A DNA stretch of 22,242 nt, taken from contig JAFGEM010000115.1 in the NCBI GenBank assembly GCA_016931555.1, positions 1 through 22,242 on the forward strand, written 5' to 3'. Under the pieces are notes generated by a model. The model made no database searches and was not told the DNA's origin. It saw nothing but the letters and a program-made list of their open reading frames with translations. Positions 8,532 to 15,230 of the stretch are shown here, piece by piece. Made by a program: the position numbers and the translations under genes. Every line of letters begins with the position of its first letter. The first letter of the stretch is position 1. This DNA comes from Candidatus Iainarchaeum sp. GTDB lineage: Archaea > Iainarchaeota > Iainarchaeia > Iainarchaeales > GCA-2688035.

Positions 8532-8543
8532 AAAATAATAAAA
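8532..8543 (-). promoter_or_regulatory. TATA-like box of rfcS
   Basis: Minus strand TTTTATTATTTT, centred about 36 nt before the ATG at 8502. It lies inside the longer open frame, which argues against the 8571 start. Confidence 0.45.
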
Positions 8544-8580
8544 GCTTATTATGCATGGTTTCCCTGAACAAACAGCAATT

Positions 8581-8590
8581 ATTTTAAATA
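8581..8590 (+). promoter_or_regulatory. TATA-like box of the 8612 membrane-protein operon
   Basis: ATTTTAAATA centred about 26 nt before ATG 8612, suggesting a leaderless mRNA. It is divergent from the rfcS promoter. Confidence 0.5.
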
Positions 8591-8611
8591 AGAAAAACCA
8601 TACTTAAAAGC

Positions 8612-9124
8612 ATGAAACATGCTTTTTTGCTATTGGCAATTCTGCTCTGCGCAGGCCTTGTTTTTGCAGATTTGGGGCCAAGCCCAAGTTATAGCTTTGG
8701 AATATCTAACACGGGAGAGTTTCCTGAGTACGCGTTTTATTATATAAGTAATATTTGGCAGGACACGCCAATGGAAGTCAGGGAAAACACAAACGTTTAC
8801 AAGCTGGGAACGCATATTACTGTTTATGCAATACCCCGCTCAGAATTCGAGAATTTATCCATGGGTGTTGAAATGCATCCCGAGCTTCTTGAACTGAGTG
8901 TAAAATCACAGGAAATTGATCTGAAGAGCGGGCATACTGTTTTTGAGGTGCAGAATTTTGATGCCAGCGCAAAAACAATGCAGTTGGCTGAGAAGAGCCA
9001 TGAGCCTGAGCCTGTGCCGGATTTTTTGGTTGAAATGCTTTTGGTTGTAATTGGCGTTGTTGCAGTGCTTGCTGTTATTGCAATTGTAATTGTTTTTGTT
9101 GCGCGGCGCGGTGCAAAAAAATGA
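8612..9124 (+). CDS. Secreted single-pass membrane-anchored protein, unknown function
   Basis: A 170-residue protein with an N-terminal signal peptide (KHAFLLLAILLCAGLVFA, cleavage likely before Asp20), an extracellular domain of about 115 residues and a C-terminal membrane helix near 143-165 followed by a basic tail (RRGAKK), giving an N-out topology. The mature N-terminus DLGPSPSYSFGI recalls the DxGPKP start of bacterial and archaeal secreted proteins that are fused to a small polytopic membrane domain (from memory of the family, not searched). The next gene overlaps by ATGA (9121-9124) and encodes such a membrane domain, so the two may be halves of one module. Function unknown. Confidence 0.75.
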   Translation: MKHAFLLLAILLCAGLVFADLGPSPSYSFGISNTGEFPEYAFYYISNIWQDTPMEVRENTNVYKLGTHITVYAIPRSEFENLSMGVEMHPELLELSVKSQEIDLKSGHTVFEVQNFDASAKTMQLAEKSHEPEPVPDFLVEMLLVVIGVVAVLAVIAIVIVFVARRGAKK

Positions 9125-9453
9125 ATTTTTTCCTTGCTTTTCTCATTGCCTTTGGCTTAACCAATGCAATAGAGTTTGTCCCCCAGCATTTTCTTGTCAA
9201 GAAAAAGATTAAGCCAAAGCTTCTTGCACTGCTTTTTATCAATGCAATCACACTCCCAATAGTGTGGCTTGTTCTCCCGTTTTTCTTTTTCCAATATTTT
9301 TTTGCCCTGATAATAATTGAGGCTCTTGTAATCCTTGTAGAGGGAATTGCTTTACGCCTTCTTCTTGGCTTGACGCGGAAAAACGCTTTTCAGGCTTCAA
9401 TTGCAATGAATCTTCTTTCCACTGCCGCTGTTTTTTTTGTTTCCCTGCCTTAA
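9121..9453 (+). CDS. Small polytopic membrane protein, translationally coupled partner
   Basis: A 110-residue, strongly hydrophobic protein with about three or four membrane helices. The N-terminal pattern FGLTNAIEFVPQHFLVKKK followed by LLFINAITLPIVWLVL resembles the repeated TxxIE...N.xTxPxxWL pattern of small membrane domains found C-terminal to signal-peptide proteins beginning DxGPKP. The start ATG overlaps the preceding stop (ATGA), so production in fixed ratio with the 8612 product is likely. There is no recognised enzymatic motif; a Glu in the first helix and Pro in the second are the only polar or helix-breaking positions that stand out. Confidence 0.7.
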   Translation: MNFFLAFLIAFGLTNAIEFVPQHFLVKKKIKPKLLALLFINAITLPIVWLVLPFFFFQYFFALIIIEALVILVEGIALRLLLGLTRKNAFQASIAMNLLSTAAVFFVSLP

Positions 9454-9461
9454 AAAACAAG

Positions 9462-9470
9462 ATTTATAAT
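9462..9470 (+). promoter_or_regulatory. TATA-like box of the 9503 gene
   Basis: ATTTATAAT lies 33-41 nt before ATG 9503, just after the stop of the preceding gene. Confidence 0.45.
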
Positions 9471-9502
9471 GGATATGTTCTACATTTTTTATACCGATTT
9501 TT

Positions 9503-10030
9503 ATGGCTGAGGAAAAAAAGGTCCCTGAAAAAAAAATTGACAATTTAAACCTTGTCTTGGGGGTTGTGCTTTTTATTTTTGTTTACATGGCTCTTTATTT
9601 CATAGGAACAGCAAACACGCCAATATCAGAATCAGTGCAGGGAATTCCTGTTTTGGAGTGGGTTCTTCCGCTGCCTGCTGTTTGGGACAATCCAGGCCAG
9701 CCTATATACCAAACATCCATGATGCACTTGCTAATCCCTGTTTTTGGGTTTTGGGCATTATTTTTCCTGACTATGTGGATAGAAAAGTTCTTTGAACTGG
9801 GAAAATATGAAAGAACTGCCCTGCCCATTGTTTTTGTTGTCTTCTGCCTTGCAGCGTTTTACCTTGCAGTATACTGGATGGCTGCAGAAAAAGTTGCTTT
9901 GAGCGGAGGCTCGGGTGAAGTGGCTTTTAATTATTGGGCCGAACTCCAAAACTCTGCATTCTATCTCTTTCTTGTTTCAGGGGCGCTTGGATGGGTTTCC
10001 CTCAAAATAGTCGAAAGAATCAAGCTATAA
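9503..10030 (+). CDS. Four-helix membrane protein, unknown function
   Basis: A 175-residue protein with a charged cytoplasmic N-terminus (MAEEKKVPEKKIDNLN), hydrophobic segments at about 17-37, 71-92, 105-127 and 149-168, and an extracellular or luminal loop between the first two segments containing Trp and Pro residues (LEWVLPLPAVWDNPGQP). Polar residues in the third and fourth segments are few. I do not recognise a family. It has its own TATA-like box, and the TATA box of the downstream methylthiotransferase gene overlaps its stop codon. Confidence 0.7.
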   Translation: MAEEKKVPEKKIDNLNLVLGVVLFIFVYMALYFIGTANTPISESVQGIPVLEWVLPLPAVWDNPGQPIYQTSMMHLLIPVFGFWALFFLTMWIEKFFELGKYERTALPIVFVVFCLAAFYLAVYWMAAEKVALSGGSGEVAFNYWAELQNSAFYLFLVSGALGWVSLKIVERIKL

Positions 10031-10033
10031 AAA
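10026..10033 (+). promoter_or_regulatory. TATA-like box of the methylthiotransferase gene
   Basis: TATAAAAA spans the stop codon (TAA, 10028-10030) of the upstream gene and is centred about 27 nt before ATG 10056, so the mRNA is probably leaderless. Confidence 0.55.
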
Positions 10034-10055
10034 CAAATTCCAGCCCAATGTTTTT

Positions 10056-11303
10056 ATGCAGAAACTGTTTTTCATTGAAGGATACGGCTGCAGCCTAAAC
10101 CACGCAGACACAGAACAGCTAACAGCATTTTTAGAATCCAGAAATTTCAAAATTTCCAAGAAACCGGAAAACGCGAATTTTGTTGTCATTAACACATGCG
10201 CTGTAAAGGAACAGACTGAAAACCGCATGCTAAAGCGCATTCGCGAGCTATGGGGAATTGCCCAGAAAAATAATTCAAAATTAATTGTTTTCGGCTGCCT
10301 CCCCAAAATAAACCCGGAAAAAGTCTCGCAAATCTCAAGCCAAATAATTCAGATAGGCCCAAGCTTAAAGGAGCTCTCGCAATTCCTCGAGCTTGGTTCA
10401 ACAGAGTTTTCTCCATCTCTCGAACAAAAAAAGTCCAATGGCTTTGTTTCAATTATTCCGATTGCGCGGGGCTGTTTGGGAAACTGCAGTTTTTGCGCCA
10501 CAAGATTTGCGCGCGGCGCACTCAAAAGTTATCCAATAAAGGAAATTTGTGAAAAAATTGATTTGGAAAAAAAACCTGTTGAGTTCTGGCTTACTGCCCA
10601 GGACACTGCCTGTTATGGAATTGACATTGGAACAAGCCTGCCTGCATTGCTAAAAGAAATCTTCAAGAGCAGGAAAAAATTTCGTGTCAGGATTGGAATG
10701 ATGAATCCGCATTACGCGGCAAAAATAATGCCGCGCTTGCTGCCTCTTTTTAGTGACAAGCGGCTTTACAGGTTTTTTCACATCCCTGTTCAATCAGGCT
10801 CTGACAAAATACTGGAAAAAATGAATCGCCACTACAAGCGCAGCCAATACCTTAAGCTTGTTAGGAAAATCCGTTCAAAATTGCCGGACGCTACAATATC
10901 CACTGATGTAATAGTAGGTTTTCCCGGGGAAACGGAAAAAGATTTTGAGCAGACACTTTCCCTGGTAAAGGCAGTAAAGCCTGACATAATAAATATTTCG
11001 CGTTTTGGCGCCCGTCCTAAAACAAAGGCAGCTGCAATGAAAGGGCAATTGCACGGGCGTGTCAAAAAAAAGCGCAGCCGTATCCTTACTGAATTGCAGA
11101 AAAAAATTTCAATTGAAAACAAGGAAAAATTAGTGGGCTCTGTTCAGGAATTGTTTGTTTCTGAGAAAGGCCCAAAGGGAAATTTTGTGGGGCGTTCTGT
11201 CTCCTACAAGCCAGTAGTAATAGAAAATGACTTTTTGGGAGAGTTTGTGAAAGTTAAAATAACGCGTGCTTTTCCAAATTTTTTAGTCGCAGATTTGGCG
11301 TGA
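10056..11303 (+). CDS. tRNA (N6-threonylcarbamoyladenosine-37, C2)-methylthiotransferase, archaeal e-MtaB/CDKAL1 type
   Basis: A 415-residue radical SAM enzyme that adds a methylthio group to t6A37 of ANN-decoding tRNAs. The N-terminal UPF0004 domain binds an auxiliary 4Fe-4S cluster through Cys12 (GYGCSLN), Cys48 (INTCAVKEQTEN) and Cys81 (FGCLPK); the radical SAM cluster is C140-x3-C144-x2-C147 (GCLGNCSFC); a TRAM RNA-binding domain occupies roughly the last 60 residues. The CAVKEQTEN segment matches the archaeal/eukaryotic t6A branch rather than bacterial MiaB or RimO. The gene starts with its own TATA box and is followed by a membrane-protein gene. Confidence 0.93.
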   Translation: MQKLFFIEGYGCSLNHADTEQLTAFLESRNFKISKKPENANFVVINTCAVKEQTENRMLKRIRELWGIAQKNNSKLIVFGCLPKINPEKVSQISSQIIQIGPSLKELSQFLELGSTEFSPSLEQKKSNGFVSIIPIARGCLGNCSFCATRFARGALKSYPIKEICEKIDLEKKPVEFWLTAQDTACYGIDIGTSLPALLKEIFKSRKKFRVRIGMMNPHYAAKIMPRLLPLFSDKRLYRFFHIPVQSGSDKILEKMNRHYKRSQYLKLVRKIRSKLPDATISTDVIVGFPGETEKDFEQTLSLVKAVKPDIINISRFGARPKTKAAAMKGQLHGRVKKKRSRILTELQKKISIENKEKLVGSVQELFVSEKGPKGNFVGRSVSYKPVVIENDFLGEFVKVKITRAFPNFLVADLA

Positions 11304-11310
11304 GAGCATT

Positions 11311-11324
11311 GTTATTTATACTTT
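11311..11324 (+). promoter_or_regulatory. TATA-like box and GGTG Shine-Dalgarno of the 11360 gene
   Basis: TTATTTATAC sits about 40 nt before ATG 11360 and a GGTGAAGGG purine run (11345-11353) precedes the same ATG. Together they support ATG 11360 over the upstream GTG at 11300. Confidence 0.4.
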
Positions 11325-11359
11325 TCATGCCACTAAGAATACGGGGTGAAGGGTTAATT

Positions 11360-12115
11360 ATGCTCTTGGCAAACGCGTTCCGGCAGTATAAGGCTAATTT
11401 CAAGACAGCACTGGTTTTTGGTCTGCTCCTTGTTTTTGCGCCAATAGCCTTTTTTCTTGGAAACTCTTTTCTAAGCAGCGGAACAGTTTTTTTTGATTAT
11501 AACCTTTCCCTTGCAAACCCATTGCAATTGCTGTTTTCCTTGGCTTTCCTGGTTTTTTACCTGTTCTTCTACTCTTTTTTCGTATCCATAATAGTTTTTT
11601 CAGTGCGCAAAGACCTCAGCACTCTGAGGTTCAATTATTATCTGAGCGACATGCTTCACAAGTTTGCATTCAAAACATTCCTGTTTTTGCTTGGCTTTGT
11701 AGTAATACTTTTTTTGCTTGCTACACTGCTGTTCTTTTTTGCTGTTCCCGCGTCAATAACAGCATTTGCCCTTTTTATTGTTTCTGCCGCGCTTTTGTTT
11801 GTGCCGCAAGCCATTGTAATTGATGAAGAGGGAATTCGCTACTCGGTTTACAGCAACTTTGATTTTATTGTCAAAAACTTTTTCTCCTTTGCCTATGTAA
11901 TAGTCACAGCAATATTATTGCTGGCAGTAATTCAATTGGTTGAACTTGGATTGGATTATGTGCTGCAGGTCGGAGCCTATGTCTCGCTTGTAATCTCCCT
12001 TGTTTTTGTCGTGCCATATCTGGAGATTCTGAAAACATACGTTTATATGCTGAAATATGATTTGGTTAAAACACCGGAATTGCTGCACAAGAACTATCAC
12101 AAGCCAAGCCCCTGA
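11360..12115 (+). CDS. Polytopic membrane protein, unknown function
   Basis: A 251-residue integral membrane protein with about six helices (roughly 17-36, 53-82, 108-133, 134-152, 175-196, 204-224) and a short polar C-terminal tail. Residues ANAFRQYKANF at the N-terminus and VPQAIVIDEEGIRYSV in the middle are reminiscent of DUF4013/glycerophosphoryl-diester-phosphodiesterase-type membrane domains that precede an amphipathic segment, but I cannot assign it. The open frame can be extended to a GTG at 11300 that overlaps the methylthiotransferase stop; I prefer ATG 11360 because it has a Shine-Dalgarno-like run and a TATA box, and the extra 20 residues look non-conserved. It converges with the 12157 gene, 41 nt apart. 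Confidence 0.7.
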   Translation: MLLANAFRQYKANFKTALVFGLLLVFAPIAFFLGNSFLSSGTVFFDYNLSLANPLQLLFSLAFLVFYLFFYSFFVSIIVFSVRKDLSTLRFNYYLSDMLHKFAFKTFLFLLGFVVILFLLATLLFFFAVPASITAFALFIVSAALLFVPQAIVIDEEGIRYSVYSNFDFIVKNFFSFAYVIVTAILLLAVIQLVELGLDYVLQVGAYVSLVISLVFVVPYLEILKTYVYMLKYDLVKTPELLHKNYHKPSP

Positions 12116-12156
12116 AGTGCAAAAAAATTTGGCTTACGCTTTTGCGCCATGCAGCC

Positions 12157-13776
12157 CTACTGTTTGAATCTAATCCATTGGGCATTTGCATCCATAAGCT
12201 CTGCAAAATTTGGCTTGTTTTTTGCGCGCGCCCGAAAAAAGATTTTTTTCTCAAGCCCCGCTCTCAGCAAATTCTTGTAATCATCAGACTTTGACTCTGC
12301 TTTTAATTCCCGCCGATTGTATGCTTCGAATCTTTTTATTGCCTCTGGCTCGTAAAGTTCGGAAACAATCCAGTTTTCTCCGAGAACAGATTTTATTTTG
12401 TCCAAGGTTTTTCCGCAGTAATCAAAAACACTTTTTTTGTTTGGTTCTTGGGAACAGCGCCTGCAGGCACTTACCAGCCCAAACAATCCTAACACAGACT
12501 GCATTTTTTCGCTGTCAATCCCTGCCTTTTGCAGGTAAGCGCGTTTTTTTAACTGGCTTTTTTTCAGTTCATCCAAAGCCTTTATTTTTTCGATTCTGTC
12601 CAGAATCCTTTCCTCAAAACCCTGCTTGTCTTTTCCCGCAGCCTGCTTTACCAGGTTCAGGCCAGCCATAAAGCAGATTCCGTTGTTTCCAGGCAAACCG
12701 TTCAATGCGTGGAAATAATTTTTTTTGCAGTTCAAAAAGTCCACGCCTCTGCAGTATTTTGAGTCAAGCAGGTTTATCTGGTATTTTGTTTCAATGGAAA
12801 AAGCCAAATCCGATTTTACGTGCTGCAGTTTTGTTTTCTCCAGAATTTTTTTTGCCAGTATTACTAGGACTTCTTTGTTCAAATCTGTTTCAACGTGATC
12901 CGGAACAAATAGATTCAGCCCTATAGTGGTCCTTTTGGATCCGAGCCCGCATGCAACTGCGTTTGAAAAAAGCTCTGCAGCCTCGTTAACCTGTTTTTTT
13001 TCTATCTGTTCCGCAATCGCAACATTTGCCTCTGCAAGATTAACCCCTTTCGAAAAGAAGCGCTGCATATAACTCGCGTTTTTTACTGAATCAAAAACAG
13101 TTTTTTTGAAATTCTTTTTTCCCTTAACAGGGACTGCAATTGAAACAGGTTTTGTGCTAAAATCAGGCAGCTCTGAAATGAAAATATCCGAATCCATGTG
13201 CAGGTCGCTAAGCTTTTTTGGAATCACTTTCAAAAGATTGAATTCAGTCAATATAGCCTTATTGGCGTAGGGGGTTTCAAAAATCTTTTTCTCCACCTCG
13301 AAAACGGGAAGCCCCACTCTCGCATACTGGTTTCTTACTGACTCATGCCCGTATTCCAAGAGCTTTACATTTACGAGCTCCCTTATAAGCGCAGTATTAA
13401 TGTATTCAATATTGAGCTCATTTATTTTTTCCTCGACTTCTCTTCCTATTTTTTCTGCCAACACTCGCGGAATACTGGTTTCGCGGAGCAGGCTCTTGAT
13501 TATATTGCCCCTGTCAAAAGCCTCTATCTCATGCGAAGATGTCCTTACAGACATTCTCTGAAAAGAGGCAAAAATAGTCGCTGCCTTTGGGTCTTCCTTC
13601 CTCAGGATTTCAAGCGCCTTTGCCCTGAGTGTTCCCAATTCCTTTTCAGAGAGCAGGTTTAGTTCTTTTATTATTTTTACAACAATCCAAGAGCTTGCAT
13701 TGGCCTCTTCGCACTCTTTTGCAATCTTTTCTATTGCCTCGTCAATTGGTTTTTGTTCCATTGCCATATTTAACAT
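12157..13776 (-). CDS. ATP-cone protein related to anaerobic ribonucleotide reductase (NrdD) without a glycyl-radical motif
   Basis: About 539 residues. Residues 1-75 are helical and unassigned; about 76-166 form an ATP-cone (RTSSHEIEAFDRGNI, TSIPRVLAEKIGREVEE, ALIRELVNVKLLEYG, ARVGLPVFEVEKKI), the allosteric nucleotide-sensing domain of ribonucleotide reductases. The rest follows the order of class III reductase segments: LSDLHMDSDIFISELPDFST resembles the 'H..GDIHIHDLE' region, GICFMAGLNLVKQAAGKD the core strand, and IVSELYEPEAIKRFEAYNR the late '..EQTPAE.T..RF...D' region. But no 'RVCGYLG' glycyl-radical loop or paired CxxC zinc site is present; only ACRRC and YCG remain. It is probably a catalytically dead paralog or a new enzyme. 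Start: the TTG at 13800 allows a longer form; ATG 13776 or 13761 are more plausible. Confidence 0.68.
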   Translation of the reverse strand: MLNMAMEQKPIDEAIEKIAKECEEANASSWIVVKIIKELNLLSEKELGTLRAKALEILRKEDPKAATIFASFQRMSVRTSSHEIEAFDRGNIIKSLLRETSIPRVLAEKIGREVEEKINELNIEYINTALIRELVNVKLLEYGHESVRNQYARVGLPVFEVEKKIFETPYANKAILTEFNLLKVIPKKLSDLHMDSDIFISELPDFSTKPVSIAVPVKGKKNFKKTVFDSVKNASYMQRFFSKGVNLAEANVAIAEQIEKKQVNEAAELFSNAVACGLGSKRTTIGLNLFVPDHVETDLNKEVLVILAKKILEKTKLQHVKSDLAFSIETKYQINLLDSKYCRGVDFLNCKKNYFHALNGLPGNNGICFMAGLNLVKQAAGKDKQGFEERILDRIEKIKALDELKKSQLKKRAYLQKAGIDSEKMQSVLGLFGLVSACRRCSQEPNKKSVFDYCGKTLDKIKSVLGENWIVSELYEPEAIKRFEAYNRRELKAESKSDDYKNLLRAGLEKKIFFRARAKNKPNFAELMDANAQWIRFKQ

Positions 13777-13824
13777 ATTATTTAGAAAAGCCTTTAACAA
13801 AACCCCCTTGATTTGAAAAGCAAA

Positions 13825-13834
13825 CTTTTTAATA
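13825..13834 (+). promoter_or_regulatory. TATA-like box of the Lrp-type regulator
   Basis: CTTTTTAATA is 33-42 nt before ATG 13867 and is followed by GGTGGGAG (13858-13865) directly ahead of the ATG. The same AT-rich stretch can also read as TATTAAAAAG on the minus strand, so it may serve the divergent 12157 gene as well. Confidence 0.45.
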
Positions 13835-13866
13835 CGTTTTTTTTAAGAATAAGTACTGGTGGGAGT

Positions 13867-14340
13867 ATGAGAATAGCTTTAGACAAGATTGACTTACTTA
13901 TAATTCAGAAGCTGTTGCAGGATGGGCGTGCAAGCTTTTCAAGCATTGCAAAAGAGGCAAAGCTGACAGATGTTGCAATAAAAAAGCGTGTTGAAAGCCT
14001 GAAGAGAAAAAACGTTATCTCTGCAATAACAGTAAACCTCAATTACAAGACACTGGGATTTGAAAATCCGATATTCGTGCAGATTAGGAGCGAGGTTTCA
14101 AAAAACAAGGACCTCATAAAAAAACTTTCTTCGCTCGATTATGTCATGGAACTGCACCAAGTTCTCGGCGAATACAACCTGCTCGCAAAAATAATTGTGC
14201 AGGATTTGGAGGCAGCGGAAAAAACAATAAACAAGTTAGGCACGTTTGACGGGATACTTGACCTGAAAACGCTTGTTGTTCTCTCAGAATTGAAAAATGC
14301 TGAAACAGTTCCAAGTGAGGCCCTGCAAAAAAAACTCTGA
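13867..14340 (+). CDS. Lrp/AsnC family transcription regulator
   Basis: A 157-residue regulator with an N-terminal winged helix-turn-helix (LDKIDLLIIQKLLQDGRASF, then SSIAKEAKLTDVAIKKRVESL) and a C-terminal RAM ligand/dimerisation domain (FVQIRSEVSKNKDLIKKL, then GEYNLLAKIIVQDLEAAEK). Length matches the family. Such proteins usually form octamers and respond to amino acids. The frame can be extended to 13813, but the ATG at 13867 follows GGTGGGAG and gives the usual N-terminus, so it was chosen. It is divergent from the ATP-cone/NrdD-like gene with 90 nt between, which makes autoregulation and control of that gene possible (inference). Confidence 0.93.
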   Translation: MRIALDKIDLLIIQKLLQDGRASFSSIAKEAKLTDVAIKKRVESLKRKNVISAITVNLNYKTLGFENPIFVQIRSEVSKNKDLIKKLSSLDYVMELHQVLGEYNLLAKIIVQDLEAAEKTINKLGTFDGILDLKTLVVLSELKNAETVPSEALQKKL

Positions 14341-14357
14341 ATAATTCAAACGCCAAG

Positions 14358-14366
14358 CTTTTATTC
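14358..14366 (+). promoter_or_regulatory. TATA-like box of the AbrB-type antitoxin gene
   Basis: CTTTTATTC, about 25 nt upstream of the overlapping palindromes at 14379-14397, which would then lie on the transcription start region. Confidence 0.35.
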
Positions 14367-14378
14367 TTTTCCTTACGC

Positions 14379-14397
14379 GTATTACTTGTAATACAAG
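14379..14397. promoter_or_regulatory. Overlapping palindromes, candidate antitoxin operator
   Basis: GTATTAC (14379-14385) and GTAATAC (14388-14394) form a perfect inverted repeat with a 2-nt spacer. CTTGTA (14385-14390), centre A, TACAAG (14392-14397) is a second perfect palindrome sharing bases with the first. They sit directly before the GGTG (14397-14400) and TTG start of the AbrB-type gene, the position expected for autoregulation by an AbrB-type dimer. Confidence 0.5.
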
Positions 14398-14405
14398 GTG
14401 TTTTT

Positions 14406-14717
14406 TTGAATTTGTTTGATATAAGAACCTCCACAATTACATCCAAGGGCCAGATTGTAATCCCTGTGGAAACGCGCGGAAAAAAGGGTTTTGAATCCGG
14501 AACAAAAGTTGCAATACTTTCTTTTGATGACCATTTGGAGATCCGTCCTTTGAAATCTGTTTTGGATAAAATGAATTTTGATGCCGAAGTAGAAAAAACA
14601 GGCAGGATTTTGAAAGAAATTGTTGATAAACACGGATTGCGCGGCAAGAAAATAAGATGCCTGACAAAGGCAGACAAGGATGCGATTGCAAAAGAAATTC
14701 TGGCTAAAAATCGCTAG
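14406..14717 (+). CDS. AbrB/SpoVT-type antitoxin (VapB-like)
   Basis: A 103-residue protein with an N-terminal swapped-hairpin AbrB DNA-binding domain (TSTITSKGQIVIPVETRGKK at about 8-27, GTKVAILSFDDHLEIRPL to about 49) and a charged C-terminal region that in VapB proteins wraps the toxin. The start is a TTG at 14406 with GGTG 6 nt upstream; no ATG is available. Its last 14 nt overlap the last 14 nt of a PIN-domain gene on the opposite strand, so they are probably an antitoxin-toxin pair in an unusual convergent arrangement. Pairing is inferred from adjacency. Confidence 0.82.
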   Translation: MNLFDIRTSTITSKGQIVIPVETRGKKGFESGTKVAILSFDDHLEIRPLKSVLDKMNFDAEVEKTGRILKEIVDKHGLRGKKIRCLTKADKDAIAKEILAKNR

Positions 14718-15117
14718 GCCTGCGGCAGGGAATAAGATTTTTCGCCCTTTCAAAATCTTTTGTGTTCCAGGTTATTATTAGCTTGCAGCCAGTTTCTTGT
14801 GCGTTTGCAATATGCAGTGCATCAGTGAAATGGATTCCCGTTTTTCTTTCAATTTCTTTTGCTTTTTTGTTTTCTGTGTTTTCTACAAACAAAAAGTTTA
14901 CGTTTAGCTGTTCAAGTGTTTCCTCAATTTCTTTTCTCCCAAGTCCCGTAATCCTTTTTACTTCCATAACAAACAATTCTGAAATAACAAGTTCAATTCC
15001 AAGAACCCTGCACGCAGTAAAAAATCTCCTGCTTTCCTCAAAACGCAGGTTATATGCTCTGTCAATTTCGCTCCTTAGAAAAGAAATCAATGCATTTGAA
15101 TCCAGATACAGGCGCAT
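14704..15117 (-). CDS. vapC: PIN-domain ribonuclease toxin (VapC-like)
   Basis: A 137-residue PIN-domain protein. The acidic active-site set is visible: Asp6 (YLDSNALISFL), Glu47 (ISELFVMEV), Asp99 (HFTDALHIANAQ) and Asp121 in the TWNTKDF motif with Asn118. VapC toxins are Mg-dependent endoribonucleases, often cutting tRNA or rRNA. It runs toward the AbrB-type gene and overlaps it by 14 nt at the 3' ends. ATG at 15117 is preceded by a TATA-like box (15141-15150 on the minus strand), consistent with a leaderless mRNA. Independent promoters for toxin and antitoxin follow from this layout. Confidence 0.9.
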   Translation of the reverse strand: MRLYLDSNALISFLRSEIDRAYNLRFEESRRFFTACRVLGIELVISELFVMEVKRITGLGRKEIEETLEQLNVNFLFVENTENKKAKEIERKTGIHFTDALHIANAQETGCKLIITWNTKDFERAKNLIPCRRPSDF

Positions 15118-15140
15118 GAAAAAAGCGGCTTGCGCAATAC

Positions 15141-15150
15141 ATTAAAAATA
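15141..15150 (-). promoter_or_regulatory. TATA-like box of vapC
   Basis: Minus strand TATTTTTAAT, about 28 nt before the ATG at 15117. Nested inverted repeats lie just upstream at 15152-15177. Confidence 0.45.
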
Positions 15151-15151
15151 C

Positions 15152-15177
15152 GTGTGAGTTTCGTCACACAGCGAAAC
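15152..15177. repeat. Nested inverted repeats between vapC and the lipoprotein gene
   Basis: GTGTGA (15152-15157) and TCACAC (15164-15169) are perfect inverted arms with a 6-nt spacer. The spacer GTTTCG (15158-15163) is itself the inverse of CGAAAC (15172-15177). GCGAAA also recurs at 15183-15188. The set lies between the two divergent TATA boxes, a typical operator position. Confidence 0.45.
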
Positions 15178-15187
15178 CACTCGCGAA

Positions 15188-15198
15188 AGTTTAAAAAG
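15188..15198 (+). promoter_or_regulatory. TATA-like box of the lipoprotein gene
   Basis: AGTTTAAAAAG, about 37 nt from its centre to ATG 15231. Confidence 0.45.
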
Positions 15199-15230
15199 AG
15201 AAACAACGCTATAGTCTATGGATTTTTTGT

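Noticed and set aside
8503..8571. Longer rfcS start at 8571
   Set aside because: The added 23 residues do not fit the family and contain the likely TATA box; ATG 8502 gives the standard N-terminus.
8555..8601. ATGGTTT/AAACCAT inverted arms around the 8612 TATA box
   Set aside because: Only 7 bp and AT-rich with a 33-nt gap; likely chance.
11300..11359. GTG start overlapping the methylthiotransferase stop
   Set aside because: Possible by coupling, but the ATG at 11360 has both a TATA-like box and a purine-rich site, and the extra residues are not membrane-like in the expected way. Kept as a lesser alternative.
12116..12156. GGC...GCC imperfect repeat between the convergent genes as a terminator
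   Set aside because: The arms pair poorly and no T-run follows on either strand.
12210..12671. Plus-strand open frame of 153 codons
   Set aside because: It is opposite the ATP-cone/NrdD-like gene; Phe/Arg/Pro-rich shadow translation without promoter or ribosome site.
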